Shown here one piece after another: positions 18,658 through 26,965 of a stretch of DNA of 64,000 nucleotides. Numbering within the stretch: the first letter of the stretch is position 1; each line of letters starts with the position of its first letter. The notes beneath the pieces were generated by a model that did not search any database, was not told where the DNA came from, and was given only the letters and a program-made list of their open reading frames with translations. The position numbers and the translations under genes are program-made. Origin of the DNA: Mesonia oceanica (GTDB lineage Bacteria > Bacteroidota > Bacteroidia > Flavobacteriales > Flavobacteriaceae); NCBI RefSeq assembly GCF_902499555.1, contig NZ_CABVMM010000010.1, forward strand, positions 62,001 through 126,000, given 5' to 3'.

Positions 18658-18688
18658 AAAAACCGAGCATTCATATGTTCGGTTTTTT
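18658..18688 (+). terminator. Intrinsic terminator after the lipase-like gene
   Basis: AAAACCGA (18658-18665) pairs with TCGGTTTT (18679-18686), followed by T residues; it starts 17 bp after the stop codon of the third segment. An intact terminator suits a unit that was recently functional. Confidence 0.7.
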
Positions 18689-18726
18689 GTTTTTATATCT
18701 CATTAGGAAGATGGCTAATGAAGTTT

Positions 18727-18734
18727 TATCTTTG
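18727..18734 (+). promoter_or_regulatory. Promoter -7 element of the PPIase gene
   Basis: TATCTTTG matches TAnnTTTG exactly, 20 bp before the ATG at 18755, predicting a leader of roughly 13-16 nt. Confidence 0.5.
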
Positions 18735-18754
18735 TCTTTTCAAAAAATAGACAA

Positions 18755-19687
18755 ATGGAAAACGGATTATACGCAAAATTCAATACTTCAAAAGGAGAAA
18801 TTTTAGTTAAGTTACATCACGATAAAACGCCGGGAACAGTAGGTAACTTTGTGGCTCTAGCGGAAGGTAACCAGCCCAATGACGCTAAAAAAGAAGGAGA
18901 AGCTTATTACGATGGATTATCGTTTCACAGAGTAATCCCAGATTTTATGATTCAAGGTGGCGATCCTGATGGAACCGGAGCCGGTGGACCGGGCTATCAA
19001 TTTGATGATGAAATTCATCCTGAGTTAAAACACAATAAACCGGGAATTCTTTCCATGGCCAATGCAGGACCTGGTACGAATGGGAGTCAGTTTTTTATTA
19101 CCCACGTAGAAACTCCTTGGTTAGATGGTAAACATACCGTATTTGGTGAAGTTGTGGAAGGTCAGGAAATCGTAGATCAAGTAGCACAAGGTGATAAAAT
19201 AGAAAGCCTAAGCATAGAAAGAGTAGGAGAAGATGCTGAAAACTTTGATGCAGCCAAAGCTTTTGAAAAATTTAATGCTGAAAAAGCTAAACGCGAAGCG
19301 GAAACCAAAAAAAGAGAAGAAGAAGCTTTAGCTCAACTAACCGAAGGTTTTACTAAAACCGATAGTGGTTTGTTTTATAAAATCACTAAAAAAGGAGAAG
19401 GAAAGCAAGCGGAAAAAGGAAAACCTGTAAAAGTTCATTACCGCGGAAAATTAACGGATGGAACTGTATTTGATTCTTCTTTTAAAAGAAATCAACCTAT
19501 AGAATTTCCTGTTGGTGTAGGTCATGTGATTGCAGGTTGGGACGAAGGTATTTTATTACTTTCTGAAGGCGATCAAGCAAGTTTCGTTATTCCATCACAT
19601 TTAGGTTATGGAGCACAAGGAGCAGGTGGCGTAATTCCTCCTAATGCTACTTTGGTTTTTGACGTAGAATTAGTGGAAGCTAAATAG
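18755..19687 (+). CDS. Dual peptidyl-prolyl isomerase, cyclophilin-FKBP fusion
   Basis: Two unrelated proline isomerases are joined in 310 residues. The N-terminal cyclophilin domain (about 1-160) shows [15 protein letters not shown] and [11 protein letters not shown] charged coiled linker (about 165-205, rich in Lys/Glu/Ala) follows. The C-terminal FKBP domain (about 205-310) shows [23 protein letters not shown] and [11 protein letters not shown]. No signal peptide, so a cytoplasmic folding factor. Such cyclophilin-FKBP chimeras are known from Bacteroidetes relatives. It stands alone between its own -7 box and a bidirectional terminator. Confidence 0.92.
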   Translation: MENGLYAKFNTSKGEILVKLHHDKTPGTVGNFVALAEGNQPNDAKKEGEAYYDGLSFHRVIPDFMIQGGDPDGTGAGGPGYQFDDEIHPELKHNKPGILSMANAGPGTNGSQFFITHVETPWLDGKHTVFGEVVEGQEIVDQVAQGDKIESLSIERVGEDAENFDAAKAFEKFNAEKAKREAETKKREEEALAQLTEGFTKTDSGLFYKITKKGEGKQAEKGKPVKVHYRGKLTDGTVFDSSFKRNQPIEFPVGVGHVIAGWDEGILLLSEGDQASFVIPSHLGYGAQGAGGVIPPNATLVFDVELVEAK

Positions 19688-19707
19688 TAATCGAGTTATT
19701 TATATAG

Positions 19708-19739
19708 AAAAACCTCAAAGTATTCACTTTGAGGTTTTT
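19708..19739. terminator. Bidirectional terminator between PPIase and peroxiredoxin
   Basis: AAAAACCTCAAAG (19708-19720) is perfectly complementary to CTTTGAGGTTTTT (19727-19739). It has A and T tracts on opposite sides, so it can serve both convergent genes. Confidence 0.85.
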
Positions 19740-19778
19740 GCTTTTTAAAAGAATGACGCTGATTAAATTTGTTGCAAA

Positions 19779-20417
19779 TTAATCTTCCGGTTGGGAAGTC
19801 ATTCTTAAATAAGGCTTTACTTCTTTAAAACCTTTAGGGAATAATTTTTCAGCTTCTTCATTAGAAACCGACGGGCTTATCACCACATCTTCTCCCTTTT
19901 TCCAATTGGCTGGAGTAGCCACCTTTTTATAGGCTGTTAATTGTAAAGAATCAATCACTCGAAGGATTTCTTCAAAATTTCTTCCTGTACTTGGCGGGTA
20001 GGTGATTGTTAATTTTACTTTCTTATCAGGGCTGATGATAAATACAGACCTTACGGTTGCTTTGTTGTCTTCATTAGGATGAATCATACCGTAAAGGCTG
20101 GAAACATTTTTATCTTCATCAGCAATAATTGGGTAATTCAACTTTACGTTTTGGGTTTCTTCAATATCTTTTACCCAACCTTTGTGCGATTCTAAATCGT
20201 CTACACTTAGTGCAATTACTTTAGTATTTCGCTTATCAAATTCTGATTGATAGTTTGCTACAGTTCCTAATTCTGTAGTACAAACCGGTGTATAATCTGA
20301 AGGGTGAGAAAAAAGCACTCCCCAACTATCTCCTAAATAATCATAAAAATTTAATTTTCCTTTGGTGGTTTCCGCATCAAAATTTGGGGCGGTATCGCCT
20401 AATCTTAACTCGCTCAT
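19779..20417 (-). CDS. Peroxiredoxin, 1-Cys Prx6-type
   Basis: It reduces hydrogen and organic peroxides in the cytoplasm. The 212-residue protein has the peroxidatic motif PSDYTPVC with Pro39, Thr43 and Cys46, and the long C-terminal region beginning PANWKKGEDVVI that marks the Prx6 subfamily. There is no other cysteine, so resolution must come from an external thiol. The neighbour upstream on the same strand is a thioredoxin-like protein, 103 bp away, which could be functionally related but probably has its own promoter. Confidence 0.9.
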   Translation of the reverse strand: MSELRLGDTAPNFDAETTKGKLNFYDYLGDSWGVLFSHPSDYTPVCTTELGTVANYQSEFDKRNTKVIALSVDDLESHKGWVKDIEETQNVKLNYPIIADEDKNVSSLYGMIHPNEDNKATVRSVFIISPDKKVKLTITYPPSTGRNFEEILRVIDSLQLTAYKKVATPANWKKGEDVVISPSVSNEEAEKLFPKGFKEVKPYLRMTSQPED

Positions 20418-20520
20418 AATAGTTCAATTTTTTTATTATTCTATAAAATTAAAGAATATAACGTGGCTATTTCCAAATGAAGTATTGTTTTGAGTTACTT
20501 TAGCATAAGATTAACTGATG

Positions 20521-21084
20521 CTAATTTTCGGGCTTCCATTTAATGCCACATCCCAAGCTTGGCTTTTGTATTTCGGCTACTTTTCGGTTATTTAGAATAG
20601 CATCTAAAGCTTCCCGAATGCTCCTTCCGGTAACAGGGATTCCGTTTTGAGGTCGGGAGTCATCCAGTTGTCCGTGATAGACCAATTTTAAGTCAGCATC
20701 AAAAACATAGAAGTCCGGAGTGCAAGCGGCTTGATAAGCTTTGGCTACTTCTTGGGTTTCGTCATATAGATACGGGAAAGTGAAGTTATGTTTTCTTGCA
20801 TTTTCGTGCATGAGTTTAGGGTGATCGTCCGGGTAATTTTCAACATCGTTGCTAGAAATAGCTACAAAACCAAAACCTAATACACGGTAATCGTTGGCCA
20901 GTCTTACAATTTCTTCATTCACATGTTTTACAAACGGACAATGATTACAAATAAACATCACCACGGTTCCTTTTTCACCTCTTACATTGTAAAGGTTCAC
21001 TAAGTTATTGGTGACGGTATCCCGAAGTTCAAACTCAGGTGCTTTTGTTCCTAAATCTATATCTATAGAATATGTTCTTGCCAT
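20521..21084 (-). CDS. Thioredoxin-fold AhpC/TSA-like protein
   Basis: A 187-residue cytoplasmic thioredoxin-fold protein (no signal peptide) with a CxxC pair, Cys46-Asn-His-Cys49 in MFICNHCPFVKH, plus AACTPDFYVFD further on, typical of the bacterial redoxins annotated only as thioredoxin family. The frame is open 8 codons further, but MARTYSIDIDLG at 21084 is the natural N-terminus. Physiological substrate unknown. It is divergent from csaA with 87 bp between them. Confidence 0.85.
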   Translation of the reverse strand: MARTYSIDIDLGTKAPEFELRDTVTNNLVNLYNVRGEKGTVVMFICNHCPFVKHVNEEIVRLANDYRVLGFGFVAISSNDVENYPDDHPKLMHENARKHNFTFPYLYDETQEVAKAYQAACTPDFYVFDADLKLVYHGQLDDSRPQNGIPVTGRSIREALDAILNNRKVAEIQKPSLGCGIKWKPEN

Positions 21085-21171
21085 TATTATTTTAAATTTG
21101 AACAACAAATTACTAAAAATTGAAGAATTACTGAAGTTGTTTCAGTTGAAATTTAATCTAATAAAGAAAGC

Positions 21172-21513
21172 ATGGAGGATAATAAATTAACTTGGCAAGA
21201 TTTTGCTAAAGTAGATATGCGTGTAGGGACTATCATTGAAGTGAGCGATTTTCCGGAAGCAAGAAAACCGGCGTATCAATTAAAAATTGAGTTTGGGGAG
21301 GAAATAGGAGTCAGAAAAACTTCTGCACAAATCACGAAACGTTATACCAAAGAAGAATTACTGGGAAAACAAACTATCGCTGTAGTTAACTTTCCTAAAA
21401 AGCAAATTGCTAATTTTATGAGTGAATGTTTACTGTTGGGAGCTGTAAATAGTGATGAGGTCACTATTATTCAGCCGGGAGCGAATGTTCCGAACGGATT
21501 AAGAATAAGTTAG
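21172..21513 (+). CDS. csaA: tRNA-binding / export chaperone-like protein CsaA
   Basis: A 113-residue protein that is a single OB-fold tRNA-binding (EMAP/Trbp111-type) domain. Diagnostic stretches are KVDMRVGTIIEV near the N-terminus, RKTSAQIT in the middle and NFPKKQIANFMSECLLLGA with the family's conserved Ser-Glu. B. subtilis CsaA has chaperone activity in protein export, but tRNA-like binding is the more general property. Single gene, ended by the terminator at 21519. Confidence 0.9.
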   Translation: MEDNKLTWQDFAKVDMRVGTIIEVSDFPEARKPAYQLKIEFGEEIGVRKTSAQITKRYTKEELLGKQTIAVVNFPKKQIANFMSECLLLGAVNSDEVTIIQPGANVPNGLRIS

Positions 21514-21518
21514 TATAT

Positions 21519-21549
21519 AAAAAGCCGCTAAATAATTTTAGCGGCTTTT
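21519..21549. terminator. Bidirectional terminator between csaA and the DUF3276 gene
   Basis: AAAAGCCGCTAAA pairs with TTTTAGCGGCTTTT over at least 11 bp with a 3-nt loop. It is only 11 bp from the stop of the minus-strand gene and 6 bp from the csaA stop. Confidence 0.85.
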
Positions 21550-21559
21550 GAGTAATATT

Positions 21560-21928
21560 TTAGATGTCGTCGAAACTTACATTGGTAAATTTTTCAGCAG
21601 GTTTTTCTTCATCATCACTGTCATACTCTTTCTTAAAGTCTTTTTGATGGCGCTCGCTAATTACTTCTTCTCCCTTTTCATCAACAATAAAAGAAGTTAC
21701 TTCCTCTAACATATCAGCAAAACCTTCAAAATCTTCTTTGTAAAGATAAATTTTGTGTTTTTTGTAGTAAAAAGATCCATCTTCATTGGTGAATTTTTTA
21801 CTTTCTGTAATAGTCAGGTAGTAATCATTAGCTTTAGTTGCTCTAACATCAAAGAAATACGTGCGTCTTCCCGCTCTTAATACTTTAGAATATATTTCTT
21901 CTTTCTGCATCGTTCCGTTATCGCTCAT
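21560..21928 (-). CDS. DUF3276 / PUR-type nucleic-acid-binding protein
   Basis: A 122-residue protein of the Bacteroidetes DUF3276 family, which has the PUR-repeat (Pur-alpha-like) fold: KVLRAGRRTYFFDVRATKANDYYLTITESKK followed by a second strand set HKIYLYKEDFEGFADML. The family binds nucleic acids, but targets are not known here. The acidic tail (about 95-122) ends in SFDDI. Highly conserved and usually single-copy in this phylum. The next gene on this strand, the ABC exporter, is 77 bp upstream. Confidence 0.85.
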   Translation of the reverse strand: MSDNGTMQKEEIYSKVLRAGRRTYFFDVRATKANDYYLTITESKKFTNEDGSFYYKKHKIYLYKEDFEGFADMLEEVTSFIVDEKGEEVISERHQKDFKKEYDSDDEEKPAEKFTNVSFDDI

Positions 21929-22004
21929 AATCGAAAATTAATTGGTTTAATTTTTAATAGATGCTGTCAAAAATCTTAAAAAAATTAACATCTACCAAGA
22001 AAAA

Positions 22005-23765
22005 TTAATTTTCTTTTTCACTTAGCTGTTTTAAATATAAATCTTTGTAATAGCCTTCTTGCTTTACTAGCTGATTATGAGAGCCTTGCTGAACAATTTC
22101 TCCTTCTTCTAAAACAATGATTTTATCTGCATTTTTTGCTGAAGAAATCCGGTGGCTAACAATAATAGTGGTTTTTTGAGAAGAAATTTTGTGGAGATTG
22201 CTCAAAATTTCTTCTTCTGTCTCCGTATCTACAGCTGAAAGGCAATCGTCAAAAAGTAAGATTTGTGGATCCTGAATAATAGCTCTTGCAATGGAAACCC
22301 GTTGTTTTTGTCCGCCAGAAAGCGTGATTCCACGTTCTCCCAATACGGTATCATAGCCTTTACTAAACCCAATGATGTTTTTATGTACCGCAGCATTTTT
22401 AGCAGCTGCGATGACTTCTTCATCAGAAGCATCATTTTTTCCAAATCGAATATTATTTTTAATGGAGTCACTAAACAGAAATGCATCTTGCGGTACGTAA
22501 CCTATCGAATTTCTTAAGTTTTTTAAATTGAATTGATCAATTGGTTTTCCATCAATTAAAAGTTCACCACCGCTTTGTACATCGTATAATCTTCCTATTA
22601 GTTCTAAAATAGTCGATTTTCCTGCTCCTGTTTTTCCTATAATCGCAAGGGTTTCTCCAGAATTAATTTCAAAAGAAACATTTTTTAAAGCCGTAATATT
22701 GGTGTCGTCGTAAGTGAAGGTTACGTTTTTAAATTCTACCTTTCCTTTTACTGGAGTGGTTTCTGCAGTTTTGTTTTTAATTTCGGGTTTTTGCTTTAAA
22801 AATTCGTTAATTCGTTTCTGGGAGGCTTCGGCACGTTGTACCATATCTGCAATCCAACCCACGCTAGCGACCGGCCAAGTGAGCATATTTACATAGAGTA
22901 AAAATTCAACGATTACCCCAAAATTTGCAATTTCTCCATTAATTACCCGCTGTCCGCCAATATAAATTACTAGAATGTTACTTCCGCCAATTAATAAAGC
23001 CATTAACGGAAAGAAGAAAGCTTGTACTTTTACCAAGTCTATATTTTTTTCCCTGCTGGTATTCGATAATTCTACAAAACCGCTATTGGTTTTACTTTCC
23101 AAAACATAGGATTTAATGACAGAAATACCACTAAAACTTTCTTGGGTGAAGGTGCTTAATTTCGATAAATATTCTTGTACAATCGTACTACGTTCGTTTA
23201 TTGCTCGACTTAATTTATAAATAGCGAATGATAATATGGGAAATGGAGCAATGGTGTAGAGGGTGAGTAATGGTGCTTTACTGATCATGTAGGCAAGAAC
23301 CACAAAAAACATAGTGACGGTGGCTACACTGTTCATTAAAGCGGGGCCAAAATACATGCGTACCCGCGAAACATCTTCACTAATACGGTTCATTAAATCT
23401 CCCGTTCTGTTTTTCTTGTAAAAATTAAGAGAAAGGTTTTGGTATTGCTGGTAAATTTCATTTTTAAGATCGTACTCAATATGGCGGGAAACCACAATAA
23501 AAGTTTGCCGCATTAAAAAAGTAAATAAGCCTGAAAGCAAAGCAGCACCTAAAATGTAAATGATATTAATAAACAACTCAGACTTTACTTGAGAAACTTC
23601 TGTAATTTCCCCATTTACATAGCGTTCAATAACATTGGTAGAATCCCCTATAAATTGGGGCACATATACGGCAAATAATCTGGCAGCTACTGTAATAATG
23701 AAGCCCAAAAACATTTGCCACTTATATTTTTTGAAAAATTTATTTAGGTATTTTAATTCTTTCAT
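22005..23765 (-). CDS. ABC exporter, fused permease and ATPase
   Basis: A 586-residue half-transporter of the MdlA/MsbA type: six membrane helices in about residues 1-320, then an ATPase domain with Walker A GKTGAGKST, signature LSGGQKQR and Walker B ILLFDD followed by CLSAVD. The residue after the Walker B Asp, normally the catalytic Glu, is Asp. This is typical of the degenerate site in MdlA-like half-transporters that work as heterodimers, but no partner half is adjacent. Exported substrate unknown (lipid, peptide or drug). The start is the first Met, MKELKYLNKFFKKYKWQ, typical of the subfamily. Confidence 0.88.
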   Translation of the reverse strand: MKELKYLNKFFKKYKWQMFLGFIITVAARLFAVYVPQFIGDSTNVIERYVNGEITEVSQVKSELFINIIYILGAALLSGLFTFLMRQTFIVVSRHIEYDLKNEIYQQYQNLSLNFYKKNRTGDLMNRISEDVSRVRMYFGPALMNSVATVTMFFVVLAYMISKAPLLTLYTIAPFPILSFAIYKLSRAINERSTIVQEYLSKLSTFTQESFSGISVIKSYVLESKTNSGFVELSNTSREKNIDLVKVQAFFFPLMALLIGGSNILVIYIGGQRVINGEIANFGVIVEFLLYVNMLTWPVASVGWIADMVQRAEASQKRINEFLKQKPEIKNKTAETTPVKGKVEFKNVTFTYDDTNITALKNVSFEINSGETLAIIGKTGAGKSTILELIGRLYDVQSGGELLIDGKPIDQFNLKNLRNSIGYVPQDAFLFSDSIKNNIRFGKNDASDEEVIAAAKNAAVHKNIIGFSKGYDTVLGERGITLSGGQKQRVSIARAIIQDPQILLFDDCLSAVDTETEEEILSNLHKISSQKTTIIVSHRISSAKNADKIIVLEEGEIVQQGSHNQLVKQEGYYKDLYLKQLSEKEN

Positions 23766-23841
23766 AAAAATTGAAAAGCTTCAAAAATTATTAAATATTC
23801 ATTTTAACGCTTAAAAAAGACTTTGAAATTAAAAAATTAAT

Positions 23842-23849
23842 TATTTTTG
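23842..23849 (+). promoter_or_regulatory. Promoter -7 element of the leucine dehydrogenase gene
   Basis: TATTTTTG, an exact TAnnTTTG match, 46 bp before the ATG at 23896. Confidence 0.45.
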
Positions 23850-23895
23850 AGCTTAATTTTATTAATTTAATAATTCAACTTAATTAATACAGCTT

Positions 23896-24987
23896 ATGAA
23901 TGCTGAAATTTTAAAAGCAAATGAATTAAAAAAAGTCGCTCCGGTTTTCGGGCAACTTTCTTTTGATAACCACGAACAAGTGGTTTTTTGTAACGACAAA
24001 GATACGGGTTTAAAAGCAATAATTGGGATTCATAATACAAATTTAGGTCCTGCATTAGGAGGTACACGTATGTGGAATTATGCAAGTGAATATGATGCTT
24101 TAAACGATGTACTTAGACTTTCTCGAGGGATGAGTTTTAAAAGTGCCATTACCGGCTTAAATCTTGGTGGCGGTAAAGCTGTGATTATTGGTGATGCAAA
24201 AACTCAAAAATCTCCTGAGTTAATGCGGAGATTTGGAGAGTTTGTACATTCGTTAAGCGGAAAATATATTACAGCAGAAGATGTAGGGATGGAGACAGAA
24301 GATATGGACACTGTAAGAGAAGTGACTCCTTACGTAGCTGGAATTTCTGAAGAAAAAGGAGGTTCTGGAAATCCTTCTCCCATTACAGCTTATGGAGTGT
24401 TTATGGGAATGAAAGCTGCAGCTAAGTATAAGTTTGGTAATGATAACTTGGTAGGGAAGAAAGTATTGGTTCAAGGTATTGGTCATGTAGGAGAAACCTT
24501 AGTGAAGTATATAACTGAAGAAGGAGGACAAGTGCTAATTTCAGATATTAACCAAGAAAGGTTAGCAGAAGTAAGCGCTAAGTATGGAGCTGAAATTTTT
24601 GAAGGTGATAATTTATATGGGGTAGAAGTAGATATTTATGCACCTTGTGCTTTAGGAGCTACCTTAAACAATCAAACCATTCAGCAATTAAAAGCAAAGG
24701 TAATTGCCGGTGCGGCAAATAATCAATTAGAAGACGAACTCATTCACGGAGAATTACTTCAGAAAAAAGGAATCGTTTACGCTCCCGACTTCTTGATTAA
24801 TGCCGGCGGAATTATTAATGTTTATGCAGAATTGGTAAAGTATGATAAATCGGAGATTATGCGAAAAACCGAAAATATTTATAATACTACCTTAGAAATT
24901 TTAGCAAAAGCAGAACTTGATAATATGACTACTCATCAAGCAGCATTGCAGATTGCTAAGAACAGAATTTTAGCAGCTAAAAAATAA
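23896..24987 (+). CDS. Leucine/branched-chain amino acid dehydrogenase
   Basis: It catalyses the reversible NAD-dependent oxidative deamination of leucine, valine or isoleucine to the 2-oxo acid. The 363-residue protein has the Glu/Leu/Phe/Val dehydrogenase signature with Lys82 (MSFKSA) and Lys94 (LGGGKAV), the conserved AEDVGM stretch and a Rossmann NAD site GIGHVG (194-199). Length and the PALGGTRMW segment fit leucine dehydrogenase better than glutamate dehydrogenase. mvaB, a leucine-degradation enzyme, lies 10 kb downstream but not in the same operon. Confidence 0.9.
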   Translation: MNAEILKANELKKVAPVFGQLSFDNHEQVVFCNDKDTGLKAIIGIHNTNLGPALGGTRMWNYASEYDALNDVLRLSRGMSFKSAITGLNLGGGKAVIIGDAKTQKSPELMRRFGEFVHSLSGKYITAEDVGMETEDMDTVREVTPYVAGISEEKGGSGNPSPITAYGVFMGMKAAAKYKFGNDNLVGKKVLVQGIGHVGETLVKYITEEGGQVLISDINQERLAEVSAKYGAEIFEGDNLYGVEVDIYAPCALGATLNNQTIQQLKAKVIAGAANNQLEDELIHGELLQKKGIVYAPDFLINAGGIINVYAELVKYDKSEIMRKTENIYNTTLEILAKAELDNMTTHQAALQIAKNRILAAKK

Positions 24988-25022
24988 ATTTCTAATAAGA
25001 TTTAAAACCATAAATAAAATTC

Positions 25023-25030
25023 TATTTTTG
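25023..25030 (+). promoter_or_regulatory. Promoter -7 element of nusB
   Basis: TATTTTTG matches TAnnTTTG and lies 52 bp before the nusB start codon. It is followed after only two bases by a terminator-like hairpin, so the predicted transcription start would fall in or at the edge of that hairpin. Confidence 0.5.
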
Positions 25031-25032
25031 CA

Positions 25033-25056
25033 GGGCGAAATTTTTCGCCCTTTTTT
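25033..25056 (+). terminator. Terminator-like hairpin in the nusB leader
   Basis: GGGCGAAA (25033-25040) and TTTCGCCC (25043-25050) form a perfect GC-rich 8-bp stem with a 2-base loop, followed by T6 (25051-25056). It is 45 bp after the leucine dehydrogenase stop and 26 bp before the nusB ATG, so it may end the upstream gene, attenuate nusB, or do both. Confidence 0.75.
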
Positions 25057-25081
25057 AATTTTAAAATGTTCTTTAAAAGCT

Positions 25082-26023
25082 ATGTTAACAAGAAGACATA
25101 TTCGAGTAAAAGTAATGCAATCGGTGTATGCATTTAATCAGTCTAATAATGACAGCCTTCAAGTAGAACAAAAATTTCTTCAGAAAAGTATGGAAGAAAT
25201 GTACGATTTGTTTTTATTGAACTTGTCTTTACTTGTTGAAATTAAAAATAGAGCGGCAACTTTTATTGAAAAGTCACAGCAAAAATACCTTGCCACCGCT
25301 GAAGATAAAAACCCTAACCTTAAGTTTGTTCAAAATGAATTAATTCAGAAAATAGAGCAAACTGAACAATTCAATACCTTATTAGAAGATAGAAAACTCA
25401 ATCACTGGAAGAGGGATGATGAGTATGTGGGCATTCTTTGGACAGCGTTAAAAGAAAGCGAACTGTATACAGAGTATTTAAAGACCCGTACTTCTACTTT
25501 TAAAGAAGACAAAGATTTTGTGATTGCTATGTTTAAAGAAATCGTAGCTCCAAATGAAAAGCTGTATGAATATTTAGAAGATAAAAAACTTACGTGGTTG
25601 GATGATCTTCCTATTGTAAATACTTCTTTGGTGAAATTACTGAAAAAAGTAAAAGAAACCGATGAGCAAATCAAAATCCCTAAATTATTTAAAAACTTAG
25701 ATGATAAAGAATTTGCTAAAGATCTTTTTAATAAAACCGTTCTTCATCAAGAAAAGTATGAAGAAGATATAGAAGGGAAAACCCCCAATTGGGATAAAGA
25801 CCGTATTGCAGAAATAGATGCTGTTTTGCTAAAAATGGCTATTTGCGAGTTTTTAAAGTTTTCTTCTATTCCGGTAAAAGTAACCATTAATGAATATTTA
25901 GAGATTGCCAAAGAATACAGTACTCCAAAAAGCAGTATATTTATTAATGGAATCTTAGATAAGTTATCGAAAGAGTACCAAGAGAGTAAAAAACTAAATA
26001 AAATCGGGCGTGGTTTGATGTAA
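25082..26023 (+). CDS. nusB: Transcription antitermination factor NusB, long form
   Basis: It binds boxA RNA with NusE (S10) and aids antitermination of ribosomal RNA operons. The product is 313 residues, about twice the length of E. coli NusB. The N-terminus MLTRRHIRVKVMQSVYAF is the usual Bacteroidetes NusB start, and the canonical helical core is at about 200-310 (WDKDRIAEIDAVLLKMAICEF, VTINEYLEIAKEYSTPKS). An upstream in-frame Met at 25028 would translate the promoter and hairpin, so I reject it. Downstream are DUF1573 and yajC, the usual Flavobacteria order. Confidence 0.92.
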   Translation: MLTRRHIRVKVMQSVYAFNQSNNDSLQVEQKFLQKSMEEMYDLFLLNLSLLVEIKNRAATFIEKSQQKYLATAEDKNPNLKFVQNELIQKIEQTEQFNTLLEDRKLNHWKRDDEYVGILWTALKESELYTEYLKTRTSTFKEDKDFVIAMFKEIVAPNEKLYEYLEDKKLTWLDDLPIVNTSLVKLLKKVKETDEQIKIPKLFKNLDDKEFAKDLFNKTVLHQEKYEEDIEGKTPNWDKDRIAEIDAVLLKMAICEFLKFSSIPVKVTINEYLEIAKEYSTPKSSIFINGILDKLSKEYQESKKLNKIGRGLM

Positions 26024-26084
26024 TAAATGATTTTTATTACTTTTAGCGTTCAAAAATCAATTTTTAAACTTAAAAAATAGAACA

Positions 26085-26555
26085 ATGAAAAAAGTAGTTT
26101 TGATGTTAGCTGCAGTAGCAACTGTAGGATTTACTTCTTGTAAGGAAGAAAAAGCTTCTGATAAGGTAAAAGAAGAAAAAGTTGAAGAAGTAGCAGAAAG
26201 AGATGCCAATGCAGAAGGAACTCCAGAAATGAAGTTTGAAGAAGAAATGTATGACTTTGGTACAATAAACGAAGGAGATGTAGTAGAGCATACTTTTAAA
26301 TTTACCAATACAGGAGATTCTCCTTTAGTTATTTCTAACGCAAAAGGTAGCTGTGGTTGTACTGTACCATCTTGGCCAAAAGAGCCAGTTGCTGCAGGAG
26401 AAACAGGAGAAATGACCGTTAAGTTCAACTCTCGTAACAAGCCTAACAACCAAATGAAAACGGTTAGAATTACAACTAACACAGAATCTGGACAAGAAAT
26501 GATTAAGATTAAAGCCTTTGTAACTCCAAAAGATGGAGGAGAAGCAAAAAGCTAA
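26085..26555 (+). CDS. DUF1573 lipoprotein
   Basis: A 156-residue lipoprotein: signal peptide with lipobox ending at Cys20 (VGFTSC), a highly charged Lys/Glu linker (about 21-55), then the DUF1573 Ig-like (ASPM/SPD-2/Hydin-type) domain with YDFGTINEGDVVEHTFKFTN, the conserved SCGCTVP motif and an NxxNKP-like loop (SRNKPNNQ). Function of the family is unknown. The conserved position between nusB and yajC in Flavobacteria suggests an envelope housekeeping role. The gap to nusB is 61 bp and to yajC 22 bp. Confidence 0.88.
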   Translation: MKKVVLMLAAVATVGFTSCKEEKASDKVKEEKVEEVAERDANAEGTPEMKFEEEMYDFGTINEGDVVEHTFKFTNTGDSPLVISNAKGSCGCTVPSWPKEPVAAGETGEMTVKFNSRNKPNNQMKTVRITTNTESGQEMIKIKAFVTPKDGGEAKS

Positions 26556-26577
26556 GAATCAATACTTAAATTAATTT

Positions 26578-26877
26578 ATGGAAATTATACAAAGCCTTTG
26601 GCCTTTTTTAGCAATTTTTGGAGTCATGTACTTCTTTATGATTCGTCCGCAAATGAAGCGGCAAAAACAAGAGAAGAATTTTGCTCAAGAATTAAAAAGA
26701 GGAGATAAAGTAGTTACAAAAAGTGGAATGCACGGAAAAATTGTAGATTTTAGTGAAAAACTAAATGCGGTAATTATTGAAACCGGAGCCGGTAAAATCA
26801 CTTTCGATAAGTCTTCCATCTCTATGGAACTTAGCGCTGCTTTAAACAAACCAAAGGACGAAAAAGAAAAGAAATAA
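26578..26877 (+). CDS. yajC: Preprotein translocase subunit YajC
   Basis: An accessory subunit of the SecDF-YajC complex at the Sec translocon. The 99-residue protein has one N-terminal membrane helix (about 5-22), the conserved FFMIRPQMKRQK cytoplasmic start, then a small beta domain with GDKVVTKSGMHGKIV. It is followed by a clear terminator. secDF is not in this window. Confidence 0.93.
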   Translation: MEIIQSLWPFLAIFGVMYFFMIRPQMKRQKQEKNFAQELKRGDKVVTKSGMHGKIVDFSEKLNAVIIETGAGKITFDKSSISMELSAALNKPKDEKEKK

Positions 26878-26898
26878 TTAGATTGTTTCTAATTTAAT

Positions 26899-26929
26899 AA
26901 AAAAGCTTCCTATATCAGGAAGCTTTTTT
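26899..26929 (+). terminator. Intrinsic terminator of the nusB-DUF1573-yajC unit
   Basis: AAAAAAGCTTCCT (26899-26911) pairs with AGGAAGCTTTTTT (26917-26929) around a 5-nt loop, 22 bp after the yajC stop. Confidence 0.85.
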
Positions 26930-26965
26930 ATATTTAAGAGTTATTTTTATTGGAGTCAATTTTTT

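Noticed and set aside
25028-25081. Upstream start for nusB
   Set aside because: The extension would encode the promoter box end and the GC-rich hairpin; family members start at MLTRRHIRVK.
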